Shown in pieces: positions 8,466 through 17,487 of a stretch of 64,000 bases of DNA (its first letter is position 1; the number at the start of each line of letters is the position of its first letter). Where the stretch lies: contig NZ_JARGNA010000010.1 in NCBI RefSeq assembly GCF_030167905.1, forward strand, positions 124,001-188,000, in the 5' to 3' direction. Below the pieces are notes generated by a model, which was not told the origin of the DNA, ran no database searches, and saw only the letters and a program-made list of their open reading frames with translations. The position numbers and the translations under genes are program-made. This DNA is from Flavobacterium terrisoli (lineage in GTDB: Bacteria > Bacteroidota > Bacteroidia > Flavobacteriales > Flavobacteriaceae).

Positions 8466-11400
8466 TTATTTTACCACTTCTACCCATTGTCCTTTGGTAC
8501 GGGCCAAAAACTCGTTGTCATACATCGCTTCGCACTGTAATCCCGGTAAGTAATATTTACCCAAATAAGAAGCGTTCAACAATATCTTGAATTGACGGGT
8601 TTCGGCCGCTTTCAGACTAAAATAGTAATTGGCTCGGTCATCACGGATGTCGATATAATCGGCTACATTGTTGGTTGAACTGCCAAAATCAGTATAGCGT
8701 GTGTTGACAATTTCAAATCCGGAAGGTAGAATTTGCGATAGCGCTATGTTTTCTACGCGTTCGTTTTTACGGTTGGTCAACGTTACTTCACCATAGAATT
8801 CGGTTCCCTGAGCAATTTTGGACACATTGATGACTTTGCCTTTTCGGTCTTTGAAAACCACACTGGCTGACAAATTACTTTGCATCGGTTTTTCGCTGCC
8901 CACCGGTAAAATTCCACTATTCAGGACGCGAACAAACAACGTGTTCTTTTTGTTGTTTTTAATCGTTACCGAATTGTTGCCCATTTTGGCACCAAAATTT
9001 CTTTGTGCCAAGGTTTTATCGGTATTAATAACTTCCGATTTTCCGGCATTGGTGTATTGAATCGAAACCCCTTTGCTGCCATTGGATTTGGCGAATTTTG
9101 CCATGGCATACAAACCATAAGCGGTTGTTTGCGTACTCATCCATTGTGGGCTTGAAAGGTTTTTAGCCAATTTGGTCGCCATGGTAAAGGCTTTTCCTTT
9201 TTGACCCAATAACACCAAAGTCTCTAAGGCCATTGCTCTGTTTCTTTCAGGCGAACCATAATAATAGTAATGGTATCCGTTTTCAGTTTGTTGCTCATCA
9301 ATAAACGATTTAGCCAACAAGGACATTCCGGCGGCGTTTTGTTTTACCAAAGCATAAGAAGCAGCCAAACGCAATTTACTTTCGTTAGACAATCCAACGG
9401 TTTCACGCAAACGGTTCATCGAAGCCAGGTCGGCTGAACCGGCAAGTGCTAAAGTGTACAAACGATAGGCTTGCGCAAAATCATTGTTATATTGTTTTTC
9501 ATAACGCCATTGTTTGGCTTGTTTTTGTTGGCACGAAATCCATTTGGTTTTGAAATTGATGGGCAATACATAGCCTTTTTTCTCCGCTTCAATCAGGAAA
9601 TGCCCGGCATAGGAAGTGCCCCAATCATCTGCATCGTCTTCGCCCGGCCAATAGGTAAATCCGCCATTCGCCAATTGGAAATTGCTCAATCGCTGAATTG
9701 CCGCGGTGACATTTTTCTGGATTTTTTGTTTGTATGTCGCATCCAAATCCATGATATCCGTCAAGTACAATTGCGGGAATACAGACGAAGTCGTTTGCTC
9801 CACACAACCATGAGGATATTGAATCAAATAATCCAATCGTCGTCCGAAATCAATCGTTGGTACTGAAGAAACTTCCATTTTGGCTTTGTTGCTTCCACTC
9901 ACGCCAAAGGTTTTCCAGTTGATGGTTTTCGTACTGTTTGGCGGAATGATAACATCCGTAAAGGTATTGGTCACCGGATTCGGATTGGTTACATCAATCT
10001 CAACCGTGTAGGTGGATTTTTCTTTCCCCGAAGTTGCGATAATGTCTATTTTACCGATACCGGTTGTGCCGCCAACTTCCAAATTGAAGTACGCCATTTT
10101 TTCATCCGGTTCTGTGAATTTCACGATTTGGCTTGCGCTTCCGGCGACTCTGACACTGCTATTCGTTTTGATTTGCAATGTTACATTTTTGATGTGTTTC
10201 TCAGTCGCAAAAAGTGTTACCGGTATGGTTACTTTTTCCGAAGGCGAAATTTTCCTCGGTAACGAAGCCAATATCATCAACGGACTTCTTACCTGTGTGG
10301 CTTTTTCGGCCATACCGTAAGCACCGGTTTTCGCATCGGCGGCTACGACCATGGTACGCACCGAACCGATGTATTTCGGCAAGGTTATTTTGTGTGTTTT
10401 GGAACCACCATCCAATTCGAATGGGCCAAAATACATTACTACTGGTTTAAAACGGTTGGCTTTTTTGGCTTTGCCACCGCCGGCATCGGCATCTCCACCG
10501 ATACTGAATACCTGGTTTACTTTTCCGCCATAGGCACCAATAATCTGATCATAAACATCCCAGGTGCGAACGCCTAAAGCTTCGCGGGTGTAGAAACTAT
10601 CCCAGGCATTTGGTGTTTTGAAACGGGTTAAATCGAGCAAACCTTCATCAACAACCGCAATGGTATAGGTCATTCTTTTGCCTTTCTTTTCGGAAACTTT
10701 GACATTAATGGTCTGTTCCGGACGCAATACATCAGGCATTACCAATTGTGGTTCAAGCACTGTATTTTTATCGACTACTTCTATCGGAACGATACCATAC
10801 ATTCTGATTGGCGAATCGTTTTTGGTCGAGGCATGTGGTTGCAATAGCGAAATATTGATGTACACATTCGGCGCCATATCACCGGTAATTGGCAATTCCA
10901 CAGTGGTTTCTCCTTTTTTGGTTTTGGCCCAAACTGTTTTCAGCACTTTGGTTCCGTTTTCAATTGAAATCATCGCTCTTCCGCCTTCGCTGGAAGGGAA
11001 GAAAATTTTGGCTTTGTCACCAACAGCGTAATTGGTTTTATCGGTTGAGAATCTCAACATCGTTGCAGATTCTCCATCGGTACTTCTGGATTTGGCTGAC
11101 CACCAAGGCATATCGATATACACTCTTACTCCTGTGGCGTGACCATCTGTTGGGTCGGTCACACGGATGAGATAATTGCCCCAATCGTCATCGGGAACCA
11201 AAAACGAAACGCTTCCTCTTCCGCTGGCATCCGTATTGGTATAGAAATTTTTATAGGCAATCGTCGCATTAGAAGTATTATAGCTCGACAGATTATTCTC
11301 TGAAGCATCCCACCACCAACGTGACTGCAATCTGTAAACGCTAACCTGCAGGTTTTTCACCGAACGCGGGCGTCCATTTTCACTAACCGTTACAATATCA

Positions 11401-14126
11401 AAACGGTTGCTTCTGCCGGTTTCAATCATACCGTATTTATTTGGTTCCGGTGATTTCACTCCAACATAAGTTTTGTATGGCGAATAGGATGTCGCTGCTA
11501 CATCGGTACTCACATCACCGCCGCTTTCGTAGACTTTGGTAATGAATGCGGCACGGAGCATTCCCGGCGCCTGACCTTGGATTGTTGGTTTGATTGGAAT
11601 CGTGGCACGACCTTGAGCATTTACTTTTCCAGAGAAAATATTAATTTCTTCAGTGGAAAAACTTCTGGTTGGATCGTCAAAAACATAATTGGAAAATCCT
11701 TTGAAAGTCGTTACCTGTTGCGAGAATTTGGCTTGCACTTCGGTTTTTAAATCTTTCGCCACGGCACCATGCAACCACAACACCTGGATGTTATTTACAT
11801 TGTCTTTACTGGCAGAAAGAATCGGGTCATTGAAACTGTTTTTGATTTTCAAACGGTTGGGTTTGATGGTTTCAATTTTGATGCTCTTGTAAAAATGGGC
11901 ACCACCAATGCTGATTACCGCTTCCCAATTCCCGGTGATGTCATCGCTTTCCGTTGGAATGATAAACTTGTAATGATTGAGGTCATTCATTTTCTGAACG
12001 CATTCGTAAACGATTTTCCCGTTTGGATCGTTCATTTTTAGCTTAATCGGATGTGATGCCGGCAATTTATTGGCATTGTCATTTAGGATAAAAGACAAAT
12101 ACACGGTATCGCCCGGACGCCAAACGCCGCGCTCTCCATAAATGTAGCCTTTCAGTCCTTTTTGTAAAGTTTCACCCGAAACATCGAAGTTACTCACCGA
12201 CAAAGACAACTCATCATCCAATTTCACATAAGTGCTTTGTCCATTATTGGTAACAATGGCGAAGTAAGCATACTTCTGTAATTGGAAAGTCGCCACACCA
12301 TCGCCATCTGTGTTACAAGACGCGATTTTTTGTTGCTGATAGTTGTACAAATCCACTTTAGCGCCCGAAACTGCATCCGTAGAAATGATGTCGCTTACGG
12401 CAATCACAATCGACTTATCCGTTCCGCGTTTGGCAATCACACCCAAATCACTCGCCAGTATGTTGGTTCCGACTTTGGTGTTATAAAAATAATAATCGGT
12501 ACATGGATCTTGTCTTTCACGCCATTCATAATCTTCTTCGTAATAGTAATCGTAACCACTGTTACTGTAATTGACGTCGTCTTCATCTACTTCTTCCTGC
12601 TCGTCTTCATCATCTTCTGAGGCGGTTTGCGACGTACATTTGTACATCGAATAGTCTCTTTTATAGGAGAACTCCACACGGTAAATCGCGCCTGGTTCGG
12701 GCTTGATGATTTTCGAAAGGTCCAAGGCGTAAGTATTCCATCTCGTAAAATCGATTAAATTGTTTTGCTTTAATTCAATCTTCGATTTGGCTATGGCCTG
12801 CCCAACTTGTCTCAGGTTTCTGGTACCGTTGAGTTCGTTATCCTGTAAAAACTGCATGATGTTGTTTTTGTAGATTTTGAAAATCTTTACATCAACCGCT
12901 TTCAGATTGGCTGCCTCAAAATTGATTTTTAAATTATTGGAACTCGGCAATATGGTTCCGCTTTTAAGAATATTAACTCCGGGTTTGATTTGGTCAAACA
13001 TCAATTTTTCGGAGTAATTTTTTTTCATCTTATAGCCGTCGATATTTTCAATTCCCTGGAATACTTCAACCAGTTTGCTTCCCGAAAAACCGGATTCATT
13101 CGTTGTTGTTTCAACAGGTTCGGCTGCAGGTTCTGCATAATCTACTTCTTCAACTGCCGCTACAGTATCTACAGCAACAGCTGCTGTATCAACGGCTACG
13201 GCATCATTGGTTTCCCCTTTGTCGACTTTAGATTCGGGTTCTTTGTTATAAAACACTTTCAACACGTTACCCATTGTGGTAAACTTGAGATTACTAGTGT
13301 TTTCAATTGCCACCAATCCTTTGAAATCCTGGTCTTTTTTTAGTGGGTCGGAAAAGTTAATGATGACCGACTGGTTATTGGCATCGCCCGGTTCAATGGT
13401 CAATACTTTGAATTGGTTTTTGCCCGGAATTGGGAACTTGGTCACGCCTTTTTGGTCGATATCCACATCATCTCCATCCCAATTGATAAAAATTTCCGAA
13501 TCATTATCAAATCGCTGGATGCTGTCAATCATAAATTTGAAATCGGTAGAAGTACTTGTCGCTTTGTCAAATTTAATCTTGAGCTTTTTGTCGTTTTGAG
13601 TCGCTTCAATAATCTTTTGTGCATCTTCAAAACTGAGATTATCGGCTGTTTTCAGGTTTCCGTTCAGGTAATACCAATCTTTGCTGTAGGACTGCAGGTC
13701 TTGGGTATTGACGATAAAATCCTGCTTAATAGTTTTGACTGAAAAATTAAAATCCTTAAGCTCTTTCGGGACTTTATTGGTGATATCTGAAAGATGCAAA
13801 GTGATTTGGTACAAAGTATTTTGGTCCAATTTCTCTTTGGGGATGAAAGCAATGGTATTAGGAGAAAGCGCTACTACTTTTCCGCTTACGCTGGGAGAAA
13901 TATCGAATAAGTCATCATCTAACTCCTGATTAGGTTTCCAATCACTCTTGTTGAATGCCAATTGGACCCTGAAGTCCGAGTTGACCGAGACAAATCCCGA
14001 TGAAAATCCTGTAATGTAATCTTTAAAAAGAGAAGGGTCTGAATCAAAATCGGAAGCCGATTTTTTAGAACAGGATTGCAATAATAAAATTGCAACAAAC
14101 AAGCCGAAAATCTTGTTGGTTTTCAT
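8466..14126 (-). CDS. Bacterial alpha-2-macroglobulin lipoprotein (YfhM family)
   Basis: The product is an 1886-aa lipoprotein. The signal sequence MKTNKIFGLFVAILLLQSC has a lipobox cysteine at 19. Macroglobulin domains follow, then the A2M and thioester domains, where YPHGCVEQ holds the thioester Cys at residue 1441 and its Gln partner. Bacterial A2Ms are thought to trap attacking proteases in the periplasm and to work with PBP1C, whose gene follows. Two low-complexity inserts are unusual: an Ala/Val/Glu stretch at about 302-345 and an Asp/Glu/Tyr-rich stretch at about 497-540. The start is fixed by the lipoprotein signal. Family assignment is confident; the protective role is inferred from the family. 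Confidence 0.93.
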   Translation of the reverse strand: MKTNKIFGLFVAILLLQSCSKKSASDFDSDPSLFKDYITGFSSGFVSVNSDFRVQLAFNKSDWKPNQELDDDLFDISPSVSGKVVALSPNTIAFIPKEKLDQNTLYQITLHLSDITNKVPKELKDFNFSVKTIKQDFIVNTQDLQSYSKDWYYLNGNLKTADNLSFEDAQKIIEATQNDKKLKIKFDKATSTSTDFKFMIDSIQRFDNDSEIFINWDGDDVDIDQKGVTKFPIPGKNQFKVLTIEPGDANNQSVIINFSDPLKKDQDFKGLVAIENTSNLKFTTMGNVLKVFYNKEPESKVDKGETNDAVAVDTAAVAVDTVAAVEEVDYAEPAAEPVETTTNESGFSGSKLVEVFQGIENIDGYKMKKNYSEKLMFDQIKPGVNILKSGTILPSSNNLKINFEAANLKAVDVKIFKIYKNNIMQFLQDNELNGTRNLRQVGQAIAKSKIELKQNNLIDFTRWNTYALDLSKIIKPEPGAIYRVEFSYKRDYSMYKCTSQTASEDDEDEQEEVDEDDVNYSNSGYDYYYEEDYEWRERQDPCTDYYFYNTKVGTNILASDLGVIAKRGTDKSIVIAVSDIISTDAVSGAKVDLYNYQQQKIASCNTDGDGVATFQLQKYAYFAIVTNNGQSTYVKLDDELSLSVSNFDVSGETLQKGLKGYIYGERGVWRPGDTVYLSFILNDNANKLPASHPIKLKMNDPNGKIVYECVQKMNDLNHYKFIIPTESDDITGNWEAVISIGGAHFYKSIKIETIKPNRLKIKNSFNDPILSASKDNVNNIQVLWLHGAVAKDLKTEVQAKFSQQVTTFKGFSNYVFDDPTRSFSTEEINIFSGKVNAQGRATIPIKPTIQGQAPGMLRAAFITKVYESGGDVSTDVAATSYSPYKTYVGVKSPEPNKYGMIETGRSNRFDIVTVSENGRPRSVKNLQVSVYRLQSRWWWDASENNLSSYNTSNATIAYKNFYTNTDASGRGSVSFLVPDDDWGNYLIRVTDPTDGHATGVRVYIDMPWWSAKSRSTDGESATMLRFSTDKTNYAVGDKAKIFFPSSEGGRAMISIENGTKVLKTVWAKTKKGETTVELPITGDMAPNVYINISLLQPHASTKNDSPIRMYGIVPIEVVDKNTVLEPQLVMPDVLRPEQTINVKVSEKKGKRMTYTIAVVDEGLLDLTRFKTPNAWDSFYTREALGVRTWDVYDQIIGAYGGKVNQVFSIGGDADAGGGKAKKANRFKPVVMYFGPFELDGGSKTHKITLPKYIGSVRTMVVAADAKTGAYGMAEKATQVRSPLMILASLPRKISPSEKVTIPVTLFATEKHIKNVTLQIKTNSSVRVAGSASQIVKFTEPDEKMAYFNLEVGGTTGIGKIDIIATSGKEKSTYTVEIDVTNPNPVTNTFTDVIIPPNSTKTINWKTFGVSGSNKAKMEVSSVPTIDFGRRLDYLIQYPHGCVEQTTSSVFPQLYLTDIMDLDATYKQKIQKNVTAAIQRLSNFQLANGGFTYWPGEDDADDWGTSYAGHFLIEAEKKGYVLPINFKTKWISCQQKQAKQWRYEKQYNNDFAQAYRLYTLALAGSADLASMNRLRETVGLSNESKLRLAASYALVKQNAAGMSLLAKSFIDEQQTENGYHYYYYGSPERNRAMALETLVLLGQKGKAFTMATKLAKNLSSPQWMSTQTTAYGLYAMAKFAKSNGSKGVSIQYTNAGKSEVINTDKTLAQRNFGAKMGNNSVTIKNNKKNTLFVRVLNSGILPVGSEKPMQSNLSASVVFKDRKGKVINVSKIAQGTEFYGEVTLTNRKNERVENIALSQILPSGFEIVNTRYTDFGSSTNNVADYIDIRDDRANYYFSLKAAETRQFKILLNASYLGKYYLPGLQCEAMYDNEFLARTKGQWVEVVK

Positions 14127-14255
14127 GGTTGTAAAAGAGTTATTTGTTAGAACTTATTCCTTGGAAATTTTTTCCCAATTAGCATTATAACGCTAAAATT
14201 ATCAAATTATTATTTACGTTGTGAAATATTTTTTAGGAATATTTTTCTGAACAAA

Positions 14256-14699
14256 TTATTTTCTTCTGGAAGCGAAAAATCGGATCATTAAATCGGATGC
14301 TTCCTTGGCCAAAACCCCTTTGATTACCTGGGTTTTCGGGTGAAGTTGGGTGCCGAGATTCTGGAAACCGCGTTGGTCATCCGAAGCCCCAAAAACCACT
14401 TTTGAAATCTGGCTCCAGTACAAGGCGCCGGCACACATTTGGCAAGGTTCCAAAGTGACATACAAAGTACAGCCTTTTAAGTATTTCCCACCGATAAAAT
14501 TCGCCGCCGAAGTAATAGCCTGCATCTCGGCATGAGCGGTCACATCATTGAGCATTTCGGTGAGATTATGTGTCCGGGCAATGACTTTATTATCGATGAC
14601 AATGACGGCACCAACAGGAATTTCGCCTTTTTCAAAAGCCAGTTCGGCTTCCTGCAAAGCTTTTTTCATAAAATACTCGTCGGTGAAAGGGTTTTCCAT
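14256..14699 (-). CDS. tadA: tRNA-specific adenosine deaminase
   Basis: The product is a 147-aa cytidine-deaminase-fold enzyme that converts A34 of tRNA-Arg to inosine. Zinc and catalytic residues are H56 and E58 in HAEMQAI, and C86 and C89 in LEPCQMC. The N-terminus aligns with TadA through FTDEYFMKKALQEA and IPVGAVIV, which supports this start over an internal Met at residue 11. A -7 promoter box ends only four bases before the ATG, so the transcript may have almost no leader. It is divergent from the TonB-like gene at 14761. Confidence 0.93.
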   Translation of the reverse strand: MENPFTDEYFMKKALQEAELAFEKGEIPVGAVIVIDNKVIARTHNLTEMLNDVTAHAEMQAITSAANFIGGKYLKGCTLYVTLEPCQMCAGALYWSQISKVVFGASDDQRGFQNLGTQLHPKTQVIKGVLAKEASDLMIRFFASRRK

Positions 14700-14703
14700 A
14701 AAA

Positions 14704-14711
14704 CAAAAATA
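14704..14711 (-). promoter_or_regulatory. -7 promoter box of tadA
   Basis: TATTTTTG on the minus strand is a full match to TAnnTTTG. Only four bases separate it from the tadA ATG, implying a leaderless or near-leaderless mRNA. Confidence 0.5.
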
Positions 14712-14760
14712 CTATTTTAGTAGTATTATCGTTATCTGTATAACACAAACTTTATTCTCG

Positions 14761-15651
14761 ATGGAAACTGAATTTAAAATTACGATTCCAAAACCCTGCC
14801 ACGAAGACTGGAATGCCATGACGCCTGATGAGACCGGGCGTTTTTGCAACAGTTGTGCCAAGAGCGTTGTTGATTTCACAGGGATGAAAACATCCGAAAT
14901 TCAGGATTATTTTATCAAAAATCAAGGACAGAAAGTTTGTGGCCGATTCCAAAATGAACAATTAGATTCTATCATTATCCAAATTCCCAGAGAAGTTTTA
15001 TTCTCTCAGGTGCAGTTTCATAAAATGTTTATGCTGGCCTTATTGGTGAGCATGGGCACAACTTTGTTTAGCTGTCAGAATTCAAATGGTGACAAACAAG
15101 CGATAGACAAAGTGGAAGTGGTCAATTCAATTCATGGAAGACAAACTGTCGGTGAGCCGATGCCGGAAAAAACCACAAAATGTGAAACTGATACCGTTAA
15201 GGTAAAAACCAATACTTCGAATAATAACAAAAAAACGGTTTCAAACAAAGGCGTCGGAACGATAACAGGTGATATCATCACAAGTGGCGTTGTGGCTATT
15301 GAACCGCACAATACAAAACCTATCGATTATAAAAACGACATCTTTCCGGCAGGTACGGTAGAAGTCAAGCCCAATTATCCAGGTGGGATTGCTAAATTTT
15401 ACGAATACTTTAATTCCAACTTTAACGTTTCTAAAGAAAACCAAAAGTCAGGAAGAATAATTGCGTCTTTTGTGGTTGACACTGATGGAAGTCTTATTGA
15501 TGTATATATCATTCGTGGAGTTAACGAAATCTCAGACAGAGAAACTGCGAAAGTTTTGAGATCTTCTCCCAAATGGATTCCCGGCGAGCAAGATGGCCAA
15601 AAGGTGAAAGTTTCCTATGCGCTTCCCCTAAAAATAACCGCCCAAGAGTAA
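14761..15651 (+). CDS. TonB-like protein with N-terminal four-Cys domain
   Basis: The product has 296 aa. The N-terminal 70 residues carry C13 (PCHEDWNAM), C29 and C32 (GRFCNSCAKSVVDFT) and C60 (VCGRF), a pattern that could bind zinc or another metal. One membrane segment spans about residues 88-105. A Lys/Thr/Asn-rich linker follows, then a TonB C-terminal domain (about 205-296) with YPGG, GRIIASFVVDTDG and KWIPGEQDGQKVKV. The expected layout is cytoplasmic Cys domain, inner-membrane anchor and periplasmic TonB domain. It could energise TonB-dependent receptors or act as a signalling relative. A longer ORF starting at 14548 would run antisense through tadA, so the ATG at 14761 was chosen. 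The Cys-domain function is unknown. Confidence 0.8.
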   Translation: METEFKITIPKPCHEDWNAMTPDETGRFCNSCAKSVVDFTGMKTSEIQDYFIKNQGQKVCGRFQNEQLDSIIIQIPREVLFSQVQFHKMFMLALLVSMGTTLFSCQNSNGDKQAIDKVEVVNSIHGRQTVGEPMPEKTTKCETDTVKVKTNTSNNNKKTVSNKGVGTITGDIITSGVVAIEPHNTKPIDYKNDIFPAGTVEVKPNYPGGIAKFYEYFNSNFNVSKENQKSGRIIASFVVDTDGSLIDVYIIRGVNEISDRETAKVLRSSPKWIPGEQDGQKVKVSYALPLKITAQE

Positions 15652-15662
15652 AAACAAAAACG

Positions 15663-15670
15663 TAAATTTG
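15663..15670 (+). promoter_or_regulatory. -7 promoter box of dxs
   Basis: TAAATTTG lies 14 bases before the dxs ATG and 11 bases after the upstream stop codon. Confidence 0.6.
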
Positions 15671-15684
15671 CTTTTTATTACGCT

Positions 15685-17487
15685 ATGAAAAGTAAGCTGC
15701 TCCAACACATTGATAATCCTGTTGATTTAAGGAAATTAAATGCTGACCAATTGCCCGAATTGGCCAAGGAGTTGCGCGATTTTATCATTGATATTGTTTC
15801 GGTAAAAGAAGGTCATCTGGGCGCCAGCCTAGGTGTAGTCGAATTGACGATTGCCTTGCATTATGTTTTTGATACGCCCAATGATTTACTCGTTTGGGAT
15901 GTGGGCCACCAAGCTTACGGTCATAAAATCCTAACCGAACGCAGAAAAAAATTTGACACCAATCGCCAACTCGGTGGACTTTCCGGTTTTCCGAAACGCA
16001 GCGAAAGTGTGTATGATACTTTTGGCGTTGGTCATTCTTCCACGGCGATTTCTGCGGCATTGGGGATGGCGATTGCATCCCAACTCAAAGGCGAAAACAA
16101 ACACCATATTGCGGTAGTCGGCGATGCATCAATTGCGAGCGGAATGGCGTTTGAAGGTTTGAATCATGCCGGTGTAACCGATGCTGATTTATTGGTAGTT
16201 CTAAATGATAATGCTATCGGAATCGACCCAAGCGTTGGTGCCTTGAAAAACTATCTGACTGCGGTTAAAGAAGGCAAAAACCCAAAGCAAAACAATATGA
16301 TCAAATCGCTGAATATTGATTATTCGGGTCCGATTGACGGTCATGATTTACCGGCTTTAATCAAAGAATTAGAAAGGCTCAAAAAAGTAAAAGGACCAAA
16401 GTTTTTACACATTATAACCACCAAAGGAAAAGGTTTGCAAAAAGCCGAAGAAGATCAGGTGAAGTACCATGCCCCGGGGAAATTTAATGCAGCAACCGGA
16501 GAATTAATCAAATCTTCTACTGAAAATTTAGCGCCAAAATTTCAGGATGTTTTTGGACTGACCTTAGTTGAATTGGCCAAAAACAATCCGAAAATCATCG
16601 GAATTACACCCGCTATGCCCAGCGGAAGTTCGATGAAATTTATGATGGATGCTTTCCCGAAACGCGCGTTTGACGTTGGAATTGCCGAACAACACGCCGT
16701 AACCCTTTCCGCCGGAATGGCGACGCAGGGCATGGTCGTTTTCTGCAACATTTATTCGACTTTTTTACAGCGCGCTTATGACCAGGTGATTCATGACGTG
16801 GCATTGCAAAACTTACCCGTGATTTTTTGTCTGGACCGCGCCGGATTGGTGGGCGAAGACGGTGCCACACATCATGGCGTTTTTGATATTGCGTATTTGC
16901 GTTGCATTCCGAACATGATGATTTATGCGCCAAAAGATGAAATCGATTTACAAAATATCCTGTATACGGCTTCTTTGGGATTAAAACACCCGATTGCGAT
17001 TCGTTATCCACGCGGTCGCGGAAAAAATGTCGATTGGAAATTCCCTTCCGATTTTCAAAAAATTGAACTCAGAAAAGCACAGAAACTCAAAAAAGGAAAA
17101 AAAGTAGCCGTTCTTTCTACCGGAACGATTACCGACAATGTCACTCAGGCCTTGCTTGATATTGAAGATGTCGACAACCATTTTGCCCATTATCATTTTG
17201 GCTTTATCAAACCTTTAGACGAAAAGAAACTGCACAAAATCTGCGATAAATTCTCGACCATCATTACAGTGGAAGATGGCGTAATGACCGGCGGTTTTGG
17301 TAGTGCGGTTTTAGAATTTTCAGCCAAAAATGATTACGTCAACGAAATCTTCCTTTGTGGAGTGCCCGATTATTTTATTGAGCATGGCACGGTTGACGAG
17401 TTGCAACAATTGTGCAATATTGATGTGGATGGATTAAGATCACTTTTCTCCGGTTTGATGGAGGAAGAAGACAGAGAAGAGGATTAA
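15685..17487 (+). CDS. dxs: 1-deoxy-D-xylulose-5-phosphate synthase
   Basis: The product is a 600-aa thiamine-diphosphate enzyme that condenses pyruvate and glyceraldehyde-3-phosphate into DXP, the precursor for the MEP isoprenoid route, thiamine and pyridoxal. Active-site features are H44 (GHLGAS), H75 (WDVGHQAYGHK), H117 (GVGHSST), E335 (IAEQHAVT) and the cofactor motif ending in NDN at 174-176. The usual GDG of that motif reads GDA (146-148). The length is a little below the E. coli enzyme (620). The stop codon interlocks with that of the convergent dgt gene (4-bp overlap). Whether isoprenoids are made from DXP here cannot be told, since no other MEP gene is in the window. Confidence 0.9.
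   Translation: MKSKLLQHIDNPVDLRKLNADQLPELAKELRDFIIDIVSVKEGHLGASLGVVELTIALHYVFDTPNDLLVWDVGHQAYGHKILTERRKKFDTNRQLGGLSGFPKRSESVYDTFGVGHSSTAISAALGMAIASQLKGENKHHIAVVGDASIASGMAFEGLNHAGVTDADLLVVLNDNAIGIDPSVGALKNYLTAVKEGKNPKQNNMIKSLNIDYSGPIDGHDLPALIKELERLKKVKGPKFLHIITTKGKGLQKAEEDQVKYHAPGKFNAATGELIKSSTENLAPKFQDVFGLTLVELAKNNPKIIGITPAMPSGSSMKFMMDAFPKRAFDVGIAEQHAVTLSAGMATQGMVVFCNIYSTFLQRAYDQVIHDVALQNLPVIFCLDRAGLVGEDGATHHGVFDIAYLRCIPNMMIYAPKDEIDLQNILYTASLGLKHPIAIRYPRGRGKNVDWKFPSDFQKIELRKAQKLKKGKKVAVLSTGTITDNVTQALLDIEDVDNHFAHYHFGFIKPLDEKKLHKICDKFSTIITVEDGVMTGGFGSAVLEFSAKNDYVNEIFLCGVPDYFIEHGTVDELQQLCNIDVDGLRSLFSGLMEEEDREED

Noticed and set aside
14548-14760. Extension of the TonB-like gene upstream to 14548
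   Set aside because: It would run antisense through tadA and places 71 residues before the conserved METEFKITIPKPC start; the ATG at 14761 fits better.
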